Below, piece by piece: positions 56,568 through 64,000 of a stretch of DNA of 64,000 nt. Under the pieces are notes generated by a model that was given only the letters and a program-made list of their open reading frames with translations, searched no databases and had not been told where the DNA came from. Each line of letters begins with the position of its first letter. Within the stretch, counting starts at the first letter, position 1. This DNA is from Henriciella sp. (GTDB lineage Bacteria > Pseudomonadota > Alphaproteobacteria > Caulobacterales > Hyphomonadaceae), in NCBI GenBank assembly GCA_002733705.1, contig NVWP01000001.1:18639-82638 (forward strand), written 5' to 3'. Made by a program: the position numbers and the translations under genes.

Positions 56568-56693
56568 GGTGGACTCTTTCGCTTCCTGATCTGCTTTGGC
56601 TCAGCCTTAACACAGCAAAGGGGCAGTCTCCCAGCCTCCTCTGACCTTGGGTCATGGCTGACGCTCGTGCCTGTCTCGTCTATCCTTTCCGGT

Positions 56694-57893
56694 ATGGACC
56701 TCAAGACAGACCCCAAGCTTGAAGATTTCCGCGCAGAGGTGCGTGCTTTCTTCGAGAACGAATTTCCCAAGGACATTCTCGCCAAGACGGCGAAGGGCGC
56801 CTCCCTTACCACCGAAGAGGTCCGAAAATCGGAACAGGCCCTGGGCGAGAAGGGCTGGCTCGCCGCTGGCTGGCCTGCTGAACATGGTGGCCCCGGCTGG
56901 TCTCTTGAGGAGCAATATGTCTTCGATGAGGAGCTGGAGCGCGCAGGTGTGCCGACGGTGACGCCTATGGGCGTCGTCTATGTCGGCCCCATCATCTACA
57001 CTTTCGGCACCGAGGAGCAGAAGCAGCGCTGGCTGCCCGGCATCCGTGAGGGCCGCGAAGGCTGGGCACAGGGCTATTCAGAGCCTGAAGCGGGCTCCGA
57101 CCTCGCCTCGCTGCAATTCTCGGCTGTCAAAGAGGGCAACGAATACGTCCTCAACGGCACCAAGATCTGGACCTCAGCGGCCCAGCACGCCGACTGGATC
57201 TTCTGCCTCGCCCGCACCGACAATTCCGGCAAGAAGCAGGAAGGCATCAGCTTCATCATCGCGGAGATGGACCGGCCAGGCATCACGGTGACGCCGATCA
57301 TCACCATTGATGGCAAACATGCCCTCAACCAGGTCCATTTCGACAATGTGCGCGTCCCGGCCGATTATCTCATCGGTGAGGAGGGCAAGGGCTGGACCTA
57401 TAGCCAGTATCTGCTCGGCCATGAGCGCACCTCCTATGCCCGCATCGGCGGCAAGCGCAAACAGCTCGCCCATATCCGCAAGATCGCCTCTTCGGTGCCC
57501 GATGGCGGCAATCATCGTCTCATCGATGACCCTGCCTTTGCCCGCAAGCTGGCCGAAGCCGACCTCGCCGTGGATGGCCTCGAAATGACTGTGCTTCGGG
57601 TGCTGTCCGCGGTGAAGGATGGCGGCGCGCCCGGCAAGGAGGCGTCCATCGTGAAGATCCTCGCGACCGAAACGGCCCAGCAGATCACGACGCTCTATCT
57701 TGATACGGCAGGCTTCAATGCAGAGCGCGGCTTTACCGATTCGGTCAGCCCGGACTGGCTGGATGGCGGCCTCGCAACCGCCCACGCCGCGCCCGGTGTC
57801 TCCACCTATTTCGGCACCCGCGCCCAGTCGATCTATGGCGGGACGAACGAAATCCAGCACAACATCATCGCCAAGCGGGTGCTTGGACTTTAA
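56694..57893 (+). CDS. Acyl-CoA dehydrogenase
   Basis: 399 residues from MDLKTDPKLEDFRAEVRAFF. The FAD/substrate region is visible: GYSEPEAGSDLASLQFSAVKEGNEYVLNGTKIWTSAAQHAD, in parts SEPEAGSDLASL and VLNGTKIWTSAAQ. The base region and the closing SIYGGTNEIQHNIIAKRVLGL are typical. It oxidises an acyl-CoA at the alpha-beta bond and passes electrons to ETF. Substrate length unknown. Confidence 0.93.
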   Translation: MDLKTDPKLEDFRAEVRAFFENEFPKDILAKTAKGASLTTEEVRKSEQALGEKGWLAAGWPAEHGGPGWSLEEQYVFDEELERAGVPTVTPMGVVYVGPIIYTFGTEEQKQRWLPGIREGREGWAQGYSEPEAGSDLASLQFSAVKEGNEYVLNGTKIWTSAAQHADWIFCLARTDNSGKKQEGISFIIAEMDRPGITVTPIITIDGKHALNQVHFDNVRVPADYLIGEEGKGWTYSQYLLGHERTSYARIGGKRKQLAHIRKIASSVPDGGNHRLIDDPAFARKLAEADLAVDGLEMTVLRVLSAVKDGGAPGKEASIVKILATETAQQITTLYLDTAGFNAERGFTDSVSPDWLDGGLATAHAAPGVSTYFGTRAQSIYGGTNEIQHNIIAKRVLGL

Positions 57894-57973
57894 CTTAAAT
57901 CAATGCGGCAAGATTGATTCAATTTATCTATTTCCGGTAGCGTCGTTTTTAGAGGCCTGTGTGATAAAACAGT

Positions 57974-59521
57974 ATGTACGCAAAGTGCCGACTGTTTTCC
58001 CGCAGATTCTGTGCTGCCCGTTCTGGCAGCACAATGCCGGTATTTGCCATCTCCATAATGGCCATCCTGTCGCTTGTCGGCGCCACGCTCGCGCTCGGCA
58101 TGGACTCCCGTTCGGGCCACCAGGTCCAGCAAGCCGCCGATGCGGCCGCGCTCGGCGGCGCGACAGCCTTTCTCAACACGCAGTCGCCGCGCGCCCAGGA
58201 TCGGCTTGAAGCTGCCCGCATACAGGCAAAGGCGCTTGCGGCCCGCAATTCGAATTATGAGCTTGCCGATCTCGTTGTGGATGCGGTCTCCGAAGATGCC
58301 TTCGGCCAGCATACCCGTCTCGCGGTGGAGCTGCAATTTGAGCCGGTGAACTTCTTCTCCCGCTTTACCGGCAATGCCACCACGGCGCCGATCCGCCGCC
58401 GTGCCGTTGCCAGCTCCACCTGGGGCTTTCCGCTTTGCATGCTTGCACTCAATGCCGACAGGGAAAGCGGGCTGGCCATCAAACATATGGCACGGCTCGT
58501 CGCCGATGGGTGTATTGTATGGTCCAACGCCGCCGGCAGCGAATCCATGCAGTTCCTGGGCGGCTGGTCCAAAGCCAAGAGTTTCTGCGCAACCGGAACG
58601 GCCGACCGTTCCCATCTTGCAAACGTCTCTCCCCTGCCAGACCAGAATTGCAATCCCCTGCCCGATCCGCTCGCAGACTGGACGCCGCCCCGCCCGGATA
58701 CATGCCAGCCCGATCCGGATTTCGATCCGCCGCTAAGCATAAGACGGTCCGCCGACCGGATTCTCGCAGGCCTCGCGCGGGAGTCCCGCCCAAGCTTCCG
58801 GAGAGGCGAGGATGAGGATGAAGGCGCAGGCCCGTTTGGCCATGCCGGAAAGGCAGCCCCTTGCGATACACCTGCCGGCCGTTCGAACCCGCACTGCCCG
58901 GCAAACTCCGCCACGGGCGCGGGTCTTCCGGATTTCGACCTTCTCGCCCTGACCGATAATCTGCTTGATGTCCTCTACGCCATGGACCGGCGCTACGACC
59001 TTCCGACCGAGAAGCTGACGCCAGGCACCTATTGTGGCCTCGACATCGCCTACGGGCACGTCGAGATGACTCCAGGCACCTATTTCATCAAGGGCGCGCC
59101 CATGCAGGTGACGCGCAAGGCCACGGTCACGGCTGAAGGCGTTACACTCATCTTCACCGGACCGGGCGCCTATCTGCGTGTCAGTGACGAGGCCCGCATG
59201 ACGCTCAAGGCACCGACAGAAGGTGACCTCGCCGGCATCGCGGTCGCCGAACGGCGCAATACGCGCACCAATGGGTTGCCCGTTGCCTCCCGCCTTACCG
59301 GAACCGGAAAGCTGAGCATTATCGGCCTCATCTATCTGCCGACGCAGAACTTCTTCATAAGCGGGTCCGGGGCGGGCGATCAGTCCTCTCCCCTGCTCCA
59401 GATTGTGGCCAACCGGATCGCGATTCGCGATACCGGACGCCTGCGGATTGACTTCGAGCCGGGCAAGACCGATGTGCCCGTCGCCATCAAACCGGCAAGA
59501 ATTGCCCGGCTTGTAGAATGA
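57974..59521 (+). CDS. TadG-like protein with Tad/TadE-type N-terminus
   Basis: 515 residues. A basic start and one transmembrane segment (PVFAISIMAILSLVGATLALGM) are followed by the TadG pattern SRSGHQVQQAADAAALGGA. The C-terminal half is a beta-helix-like part (VEMTPGTYFIKGAPMQVTRKATVTAEGVTL; ISDEARMTLK-type strands). TadG anchors Flp/Tad pili. No other tad genes are near, so it is an orphan copy. Confidence 0.85.
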   Translation: MYAKCRLFSRRFCAARSGSTMPVFAISIMAILSLVGATLALGMDSRSGHQVQQAADAAALGGATAFLNTQSPRAQDRLEAARIQAKALAARNSNYELADLVVDAVSEDAFGQHTRLAVELQFEPVNFFSRFTGNATTAPIRRRAVASSTWGFPLCMLALNADRESGLAIKHMARLVADGCIVWSNAAGSESMQFLGGWSKAKSFCATGTADRSHLANVSPLPDQNCNPLPDPLADWTPPRPDTCQPDPDFDPPLSIRRSADRILAGLARESRPSFRRGEDEDEGAGPFGHAGKAAPCDTPAGRSNPHCPANSATGAGLPDFDLLALTDNLLDVLYAMDRRYDLPTEKLTPGTYCGLDIAYGHVEMTPGTYFIKGAPMQVTRKATVTAEGVTLIFTGPGAYLRVSDEARMTLKAPTEGDLAGIAVAERRNTRTNGLPVASRLTGTGKLSIIGLIYLPTQNFFISGSGAGDQSSPLLQIVANRIAIRDTGRLRIDFEPGKTDVPVAIKPARIARLVE

Positions 59522-59660
59522 AGACTTACACAACTCTTTGTTGTGCTCTGTTCATCTAAAACAATTTTAACGCAAATACCGTTTTTTCTCGCTTGCGCGC
59601 AGGGAACCCCGGGATTTTAACTTCGTTTGAGTTGCCTCAATACAAGAAAAGGGGATTCCC

Positions 59661-59999
59661 ATGAAGACGCTTCTGAAGACCACCGCACTTGCCGCCACCG
59701 GCCTCCTGATGGCCGCCTGCACCCAGTCCGGCTATACCGAACGCAACGCCGCTGTTGGCGCAGGTCTGGGTGCCGTTGCAGGCGCCGTTGTGGGTAACAA
59801 TGTCGGCGACGGCGATGCAGGACGCGGCGCCCTGATCGGCGGCGCACTCGGCGGCGCCGCTGGCGCAGCCAAGGGCTGTACCGAAGCGGGCGACTGCGAC
59901 ATGCCGGGCGTGCGCGACCAGTCCGACGAACAGGACTATGACGGCGACGGCTATGCCGATGCCTATGACCGCTACCCGACCGATCCGCGCCGCTGGTAG
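59661..59999 (+). CDS. Glycine-zipper lipoprotein with Ca-binding end
   Basis: 112 residues. LLMAACTQSG is a lipobox. A glycine-zipper region (AAVGAGLGAVAGAVVGNNVG; GALIGGALGGAAGAAKG) precedes two cysteines and DYDGDGYADAYDRYPTD, an EF-hand-like DxDGD calcium motif. Probably outer-membrane. AAGGGG precedes the ATG; a terminator follows. Confidence 0.85.
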   Translation: MKTLLKTTALAATGLLMAACTQSGYTERNAAVGAGLGAVAGAVVGNNVGDGDAGRGALIGGALGGAAGAAKGCTEAGDCDMPGVRDQSDEQDYDGDGYADAYDRYPTDPRRW

Positions 60000-60029
60000 T
60001 CGCCAGTGGCCCTGATACAGGCTTGAATC

Positions 60030-60064
60030 AAAAGGCCCCCTGTTCGCAGGGGGCCTTTTTTCTT
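60030..60064 (+). terminator. Terminator after the lipoprotein gene
   Basis: AAAAGGCCCCCTG / CAGGGGGCCTTTTTT: a long stem, TTCG-type loop and T-run. A very strong intrinsic terminator. Confidence 0.95.
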
Positions 60065-60225
60065 GGCCGATAAACCTCCGCCGCAGTTCGTTGAAAGTTC
60101 CCCTCCGGGGACTTCACCGGACCGTGATAAACAGTTTTGTCGGATTGCGGTCTTGCCCCCTCCCCTCAAGCGCCGCTATAGCGCACCCGTTTGACCAATG
60201 GTCATGAAGAAGACGAGGAACCGAG

Positions 60226-63200
60226 ATGCCAAAACGCACCGATCTGAAATCCATCCTCGTTATAGGTGCTGGCCCCATCATTATCGGTCAGGCTTGCGAG
60301 TTCGACTATTCCGGTGTCCAGGCGATCAAGGCCCTCAAGGATGAAGGCTACCGGGTCATCCTGGTGAACTCGAACCCCGCCACAATCATGACCGACCCGG
60401 ACATGGCGGATGCGACCTATGTCGAACCGATCACGCCCTACTTCGTCGAAAAGATCATCGAGCGCGAGAAACCCGACGCGATCCTGCCCACAATGGGCGG
60501 CCAGACCGCGCTGAACTGCGCGCTCGACCTCTACAAGGACGGCATCCTTGAGAAATATGGTGTGGAACTTATCGGGGCGCGCGCCGACGCCATCGAGATG
60601 GCTGAGGACCGCCGCCTCTTCCGTGAGGCGATGGACCGGATCGGCCTCGAAAACCCGCGCGCCGCCATCGTCGCCGCGCCAGAGATCAAGAACGAGGCCG
60701 GCAAGGTCATCGGCTATGACCGGATCGGCGGTCTGCAGCAGGCCATGGACGTGCTTGAGGAAGTGGGCCTGCCAGCCATTATCCGGCCCGCCTATACGCT
60801 CGGCGGGACAGGCGGCGGTGTCGCCTATAATATTGAGGAATATGAAGAGATCGTTCGCTCCGGCCTTGCCGCCTCTCCGGTCGCGCAGGTCCTGATCGAC
60901 GAGAGCCTTCTCGGCTGGAAAGAATTCGAGATGGAGGTTGTCCGCGACAAGGCCGACAACTGCATCATCATCTGCTCGATTGAGAATATCGATCCGATGG
61001 GCGTCCACACCGGCGATTCGATCACGGTGGCCCCGGCCCTGACGCTGACCGACAAGGAATACCAGCATATGCGCAACGCCTCGATTGCGGTGCTGCGCGA
61101 GATCGGGGTGGAGACGGGCGGCTCCAACGTTCAGTTCGCCGTCAATCCCGACAATGGCCGCCTCGTCGTGATCGAGATGAACCCGCGCGTCTCGCGCTCA
61201 TCCGCCCTTGCTTCCAAGGCGACAGGCTTTCCCATCGCCAAGATCGCGGCCAAGCTCGCCGTCGGCTATACGCTGGATGAGCTCGACAATGACATTACGG
61301 GCGTCACGCCCGCCTCCTTCGAGCCGACCATCGACTATGTGGTCACCAAGATCCCGCGCTTTGCCTTTGAGAAATATCGCGGCTCTGAACCTTTCCTGAC
61401 GACCGCCATGAAGTCGGTCGGTGAGGCCATGGCCATCGGCCGCAACTTCCAGGAAAGCGTCCAGAAAGCGCTCTGCTCGCTGGAGACAGGCCTCAGCGGC
61501 TTTGACGAGCCTGAGGTGACCGGAACCGAAGCGCTTCATTCAGCCCTCGCCCGCCCGACGCCGGACCGTCTGCTGCACGTCGCACAGGCCTTGCGCGAAG
61601 GCTTCACTGTTGAAGACATCTACCGCATCACAGGTATCGACCGCTGGTTCCTGCGCCAGATCGCGGCCATCATAGAGACCGAAGCCCACCTTCGCCGCGA
61701 CGGCCTGCCTGAGGACCGCTACAGCCTGACAGAGCTGAAATCCTCGGGCTTCTCCGATGCGCGGCTTGCAAAGCTCACTGGCCGCTCTGAGGCAGCCGTC
61801 CGCACCGCCCGCCATCAGGCCGGCGTGCGCCCTGTCTACAAGCGGATCGACACCTGCGCGGCCGAATTTGCGGCGAAGACGCCCTATCTCTATTCGACCT
61901 ATGAACACCCGCCCTTTGGCAAGACAGAGGCCGATGACGAGGCGAATGTCTCTGATCGCAACAAGGCCATCATCCTCGGCGGCGGCCCGAACCGTATCGG
62001 CCAGGGCATCGAGTTCGACTATTGCTGCTGTCACGCGGCGTTCGCCATGGAAGAGATTGGCATCGAGTCGATCATGGTGAACTGCAACCCGGAAACCGTC
62101 TCGACGGACTATGACACATCCGACCGGCTCTATTTCGAACCGCTGACCGAAGAACACGTCACAGAGATCATTGCCAAGGAACAGGGCAAGGGAAAGCTGG
62201 AAGGCGTCATTGTCCAGTTCGGCGGTCAGACACCGTTGAAACTCGCGACCCCGCTGCACGACGCTGGTGTCCCGATCCTGGGCACCAGCCCGGTCTCCAT
62301 CGACCTTGCCGAAGACCGCGAGCGCTTCGCCGCCCTTCTGGACCGGCTCGACATCAAGCAGGCCCCGTCCGCCACCGTGCGGTCAGAAGAAGAAGCCCTC
62401 GAAGTGGCCGGCAAGCTCGGCTATCCGATCATGCTGCGCCCCTCTTTCGTGCTGGGCGGGCGCGCGATGGAAATCTGCCGCGACGACGCAGACGTCAAAG
62501 CCTTCGCAAAGGAAGCGATGAAGGTCTCTGGCGACCAGTCGCTCTTCCTCGACCGCTACCTTTCCGACGCCATTGAAGTCGACGTAGACGCGCTCTGCGA
62601 CGAGACGAACGTCCACGTCGCGGGCATCATGGAACATATCGAGGAAGCCGGTGTGCATTCGGGCGACAGCGCCTGCGCCCTGCCCCCCTACACGCTTTCG
62701 CAGGATGTCATCCAGCGCCTCTCGGACTCTGCCGCAGCGCTGGCGAGAGAGCTGAAAGTCCGCGGCCTCATCAATATCCAGTTTGCGGTCAAGGATGATG
62801 AGATCTTCGTCCTGGAAGCCAACCCCCGCGCCTCGCGGACGGTGCCTTTCGTCGCAAAGGCCGTCGGCGCACCGATTGCCAAGATCGCGGCAAAGGTCAT
62901 GGCGGGGGCTTCCCTCACTGATTTCGATCTCAGCAAGGCCAAGCCACGCCGCGTGGCGGTCAAGGAAGCGGTCTTCCCGTTCGCCCGCTTCCCGGGTGTG
63001 GACCCGGCGCTCGGGCCGGAAATGCGCTCGACCGGCGAAGTCATGGGCTGGGACGACGATTTCGGCGCGGCCTTCCTGAAGTCGCAGATCGCCGTCGATG
63101 TCTATCTGCCGCGCGAAGGCTCGGTCTTCATCTCGGTCAAGGACAGCGACAAGCCACTTGTGCTTGAGCCAGCCCGCGAGCTGATCGAAATGGGCTTCAA

Positions 63201-63504
63201 GCTGATCGCGACCAGCGGCACCGCGACCTATCTCGAAGGTCAGGGCCTGCCGGTGGAACGCATCAACAAGGTGATCGAGGGCCAGCCCCATGTTGTCGAC
63301 CGTATGATCAACGGGCAGGTCCAGCTCGTCTTCAACACGACCGAAGGCGCCCAGTCGCTGAAGGACTCCGCCTCGATCCGCCGCACAGCCCTGACGCGAA
63401 AAATCCCGTACTTCACGACACTTGCTGCCTCACGCGCCTCGGTCCAGGGTATTCGCACCCTTCGTGAACGCGAGCTTGATGTCCGCCCCTTGCAGCAGGC
63501 CTGA
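60226..63504 (+). CDS. carB: Carbamoyl-phosphate synthase large chain
   Basis: 1,092 residues. Two homologous halves: first with [21 protein letters not shown] and [14 protein letters not shown], second with [20 protein letters not shown] and [13 protein letters not shown], each a grasp-type ATP site. The last 150 residues are the allosteric MGS-like domain ([24 protein letters not shown]). It makes carbamoyl phosphate with CarA. No leader-peptide attenuator is visible; only a short hairpin around 60095-60114. Confidence 0.99.
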   Translation: MPKRTDLKSILVIGAGPIIIGQACEFDYSGVQAIKALKDEGYRVILVNSNPATIMTDPDMADATYVEPITPYFVEKIIEREKPDAILPTMGGQTALNCALDLYKDGILEKYGVELIGARADAIEMAEDRRLFREAMDRIGLENPRAAIVAAPEIKNEAGKVIGYDRIGGLQQAMDVLEEVGLPAIIRPAYTLGGTGGGVAYNIEEYEEIVRSGLAASPVAQVLIDESLLGWKEFEMEVVRDKADNCIIICSIENIDPMGVHTGDSITVAPALTLTDKEYQHMRNASIAVLREIGVETGGSNVQFAVNPDNGRLVVIEMNPRVSRSSALASKATGFPIAKIAAKLAVGYTLDELDNDITGVTPASFEPTIDYVVTKIPRFAFEKYRGSEPFLTTAMKSVGEAMAIGRNFQESVQKALCSLETGLSGFDEPEVTGTEALHSALARPTPDRLLHVAQALREGFTVEDIYRITGIDRWFLRQIAAIIETEAHLRRDGLPEDRYSLTELKSSGFSDARLAKLTGRSEAAVRTARHQAGVRPVYKRIDTCAAEFAAKTPYLYSTYEHPPFGKTEADDEANVSDRNKAIILGGGPNRIGQGIEFDYCCCHAAFAMEEIGIESIMVNCNPETVSTDYDTSDRLYFEPLTEEHVTEIIAKEQGKGKLEGVIVQFGGQTPLKLATPLHDAGVPILGTSPVSIDLAEDRERFAALLDRLDIKQAPSATVRSEEEALEVAGKLGYPIMLRPSFVLGGRAMEICRDDADVKAFAKEAMKVSGDQSLFLDRYLSDAIEVDVDALCDETNVHVAGIMEHIEEAGVHSGDSACALPPYTLSQDVIQRLSDSAAALARELKVRGLINIQFAVKDDEIFVLEANPRASRTVPFVAKAVGAPIAKIAAKVMAGASLTDFDLSKAKPRRVAVKEAVFPFARFPGVDPALGPEMRSTGEVMGWDDDFGAAFLKSQIAVDVYLPREGSVFISVKDSDKPLVLEPARELIEMGFKLIATSGTATYLEGQGLPVERINKVIEGQPHVVDRMINGQVQLVFNTTEGAQSLKDSASIRRTALTRKIPYFTTLAASRASVQGIRTLRERELDVRPLQQA

Positions 63505-63573
63505 TACATCCCTACTTGACGAAAAACGCGTTTGGACAGACGCTGACACGTTAAACAGACGGTTATCCAGAAC

Positions 63574-64000
63574 ATGCAAAGAACACCCATGACCGCCGAA
63601 GGCCATGCAGCCCTCGACGCAGAACTCAAGCATTTGAAGTCGGTCGAACGCCCGGCCGTGATCGCTGCCATCTCAGAAGCGCGCGAGCATGGCGACCTGT
63701 CGGAGAATGCCGAATACCATGCTGCCAAGGAAAAGCAGAGCTTCATCGAAGGCCGCGTGGCTGAGCTTGAAGACAAGCTCGCGCGTGCCGAAGTGATCGA
63801 TGTGACCAAGCTGAAAGGCGACAAGGTCGTCTTTGGCGCGACCGTCACACTGATCGATGCAGACACCGAGAAGGAAGTCACCTACCGCATCGTCGGTGAG
63901 GATGAGGCTGATATCTCGAAGGGCAAGGTCTCTGTCGGCTCCCCTATCGCGCGCGCGCTCATTGGCAAATCTGTCGGTGACGAGGCCGAAGTCGCCGCCC
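63574..64000 (+). CDS. greA: Transcription elongation factor GreA (N-terminal part; cut by window edge)
   Basis: 142 codons are visible and the frame runs off the right edge. [32 protein letters not shown], the coiled-coil ([27 protein letters not shown]) with its acidic tip D-x-S-E-N-A, and the C-terminal barrel ([28 protein letters not shown]) fit GreA. It rescues backtracked RNA polymerase by transcript cleavage. carB followed by greA is common in Alphaproteobacteria. Confidence 0.97.
   Translation, partial: MQRTPMTAEGHAALDAELKHLKSVERPAVIAAISEAREHGDLSENAEYHAAKEKQSFIEGRVAELEDKLARAEVIDVTKLKGDKVVFGATVTLIDADTEKEVTYRIVGEDEADISKGKVSVGSPIARALIGKSVGDEAEVAA

Noticed and set aside
60064-60225. Pyrimidine or arginine attenuator before carB
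   Set aside because: There is only a short bulged hairpin and no leader peptide or terminator-antiterminator pair.

Overview
The window is GC-rich alphaproteobacterial DNA in two parts. Positions 1 to about 34,900 are most of a lambdoid-type siphovirus prophage whose left end lies outside the window. Positions 34,900 to 64,000 are conserved host chromosome. The host genes (panD, ohr/ohrR, rpoD, dnaG, GatB/YqeY-type gene, carA, carB, greA, a TadG-like protein) and their style suggest Caulobacterales or a Hyphomonadaceae-like lineage. That placement is an inference from gene content, not a measurement. No gene-free stretch is longer than about 300 bases; the longest, 15,686-15,964, holds a structured RNA candidate.

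Prophage left arm (minus strand, about 24,490 down to 1). A Cro-like HTH gene opens an early operon: a GIY-YIG/HTH fusion, small membrane proteins, a PD-(D/E)XK-like nuclease, a run of HTH proteins, a DnaB-type helicase, a winged-helix replication protein, a 29-residue membrane peptide and a DUF4942-methyltransferase. Next come a basic protein, a structured leader (15,780-15,965) and the late module. The late order is small and large terminase, portal, protease with nested scaffold, decoration protein, major capsid protein, connectors, tail terminator, tail tube, a G/GT tail chaperone pair made by -1 frameshifting, tape measure, a DUF1833-like protein, an NlpC/P60 peptidase, and the start of a J-like tail tip protein cut by the window edge.

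Prophage right arm (plus strand, 24,586-34,876). A short CI-like repressor lies between two operator arrays with a 17-bp period. After it comes one long operon of mostly small genes: an Imm-5-like protein, a pentapeptide-repeat protein, a nucleotidyltransferase-like protein, the ERF annealase / YqaJ exonuclease / SSB recombination set, an HNH-like protein, a small excisionase-like HTH protein and a tyrosine integrase. The integrase ends 22 bp from the 3' end of a minus-strand tRNA-Ile2(CAU) gene, the probable attachment site.

Host region. A SIMPL-domain protein, panD, an SLC13-type permease, an oxidoreductase and small metabolic genes lead to a PLP sulfhydrylase, metalloproteases, and the ohr-ohrR peroxide module with a visible palindromic operator. 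Then come the rpoD-dnaG block, carA, a set of membrane and redox enzymes, an acyl-CoA dehydrogenase, a TadG-like protein, carB and the start of greA.

Most noteworthy points: a structured RNA in the late leader that may belong with the C4/CI antisense RNAs of P1/P4-type phages; the phased operator arrays; an unambiguous tail-chaperone frameshift; a cluster of tiny membrane-protein genes; and a DnaG primase without zinc-ligand cysteines.
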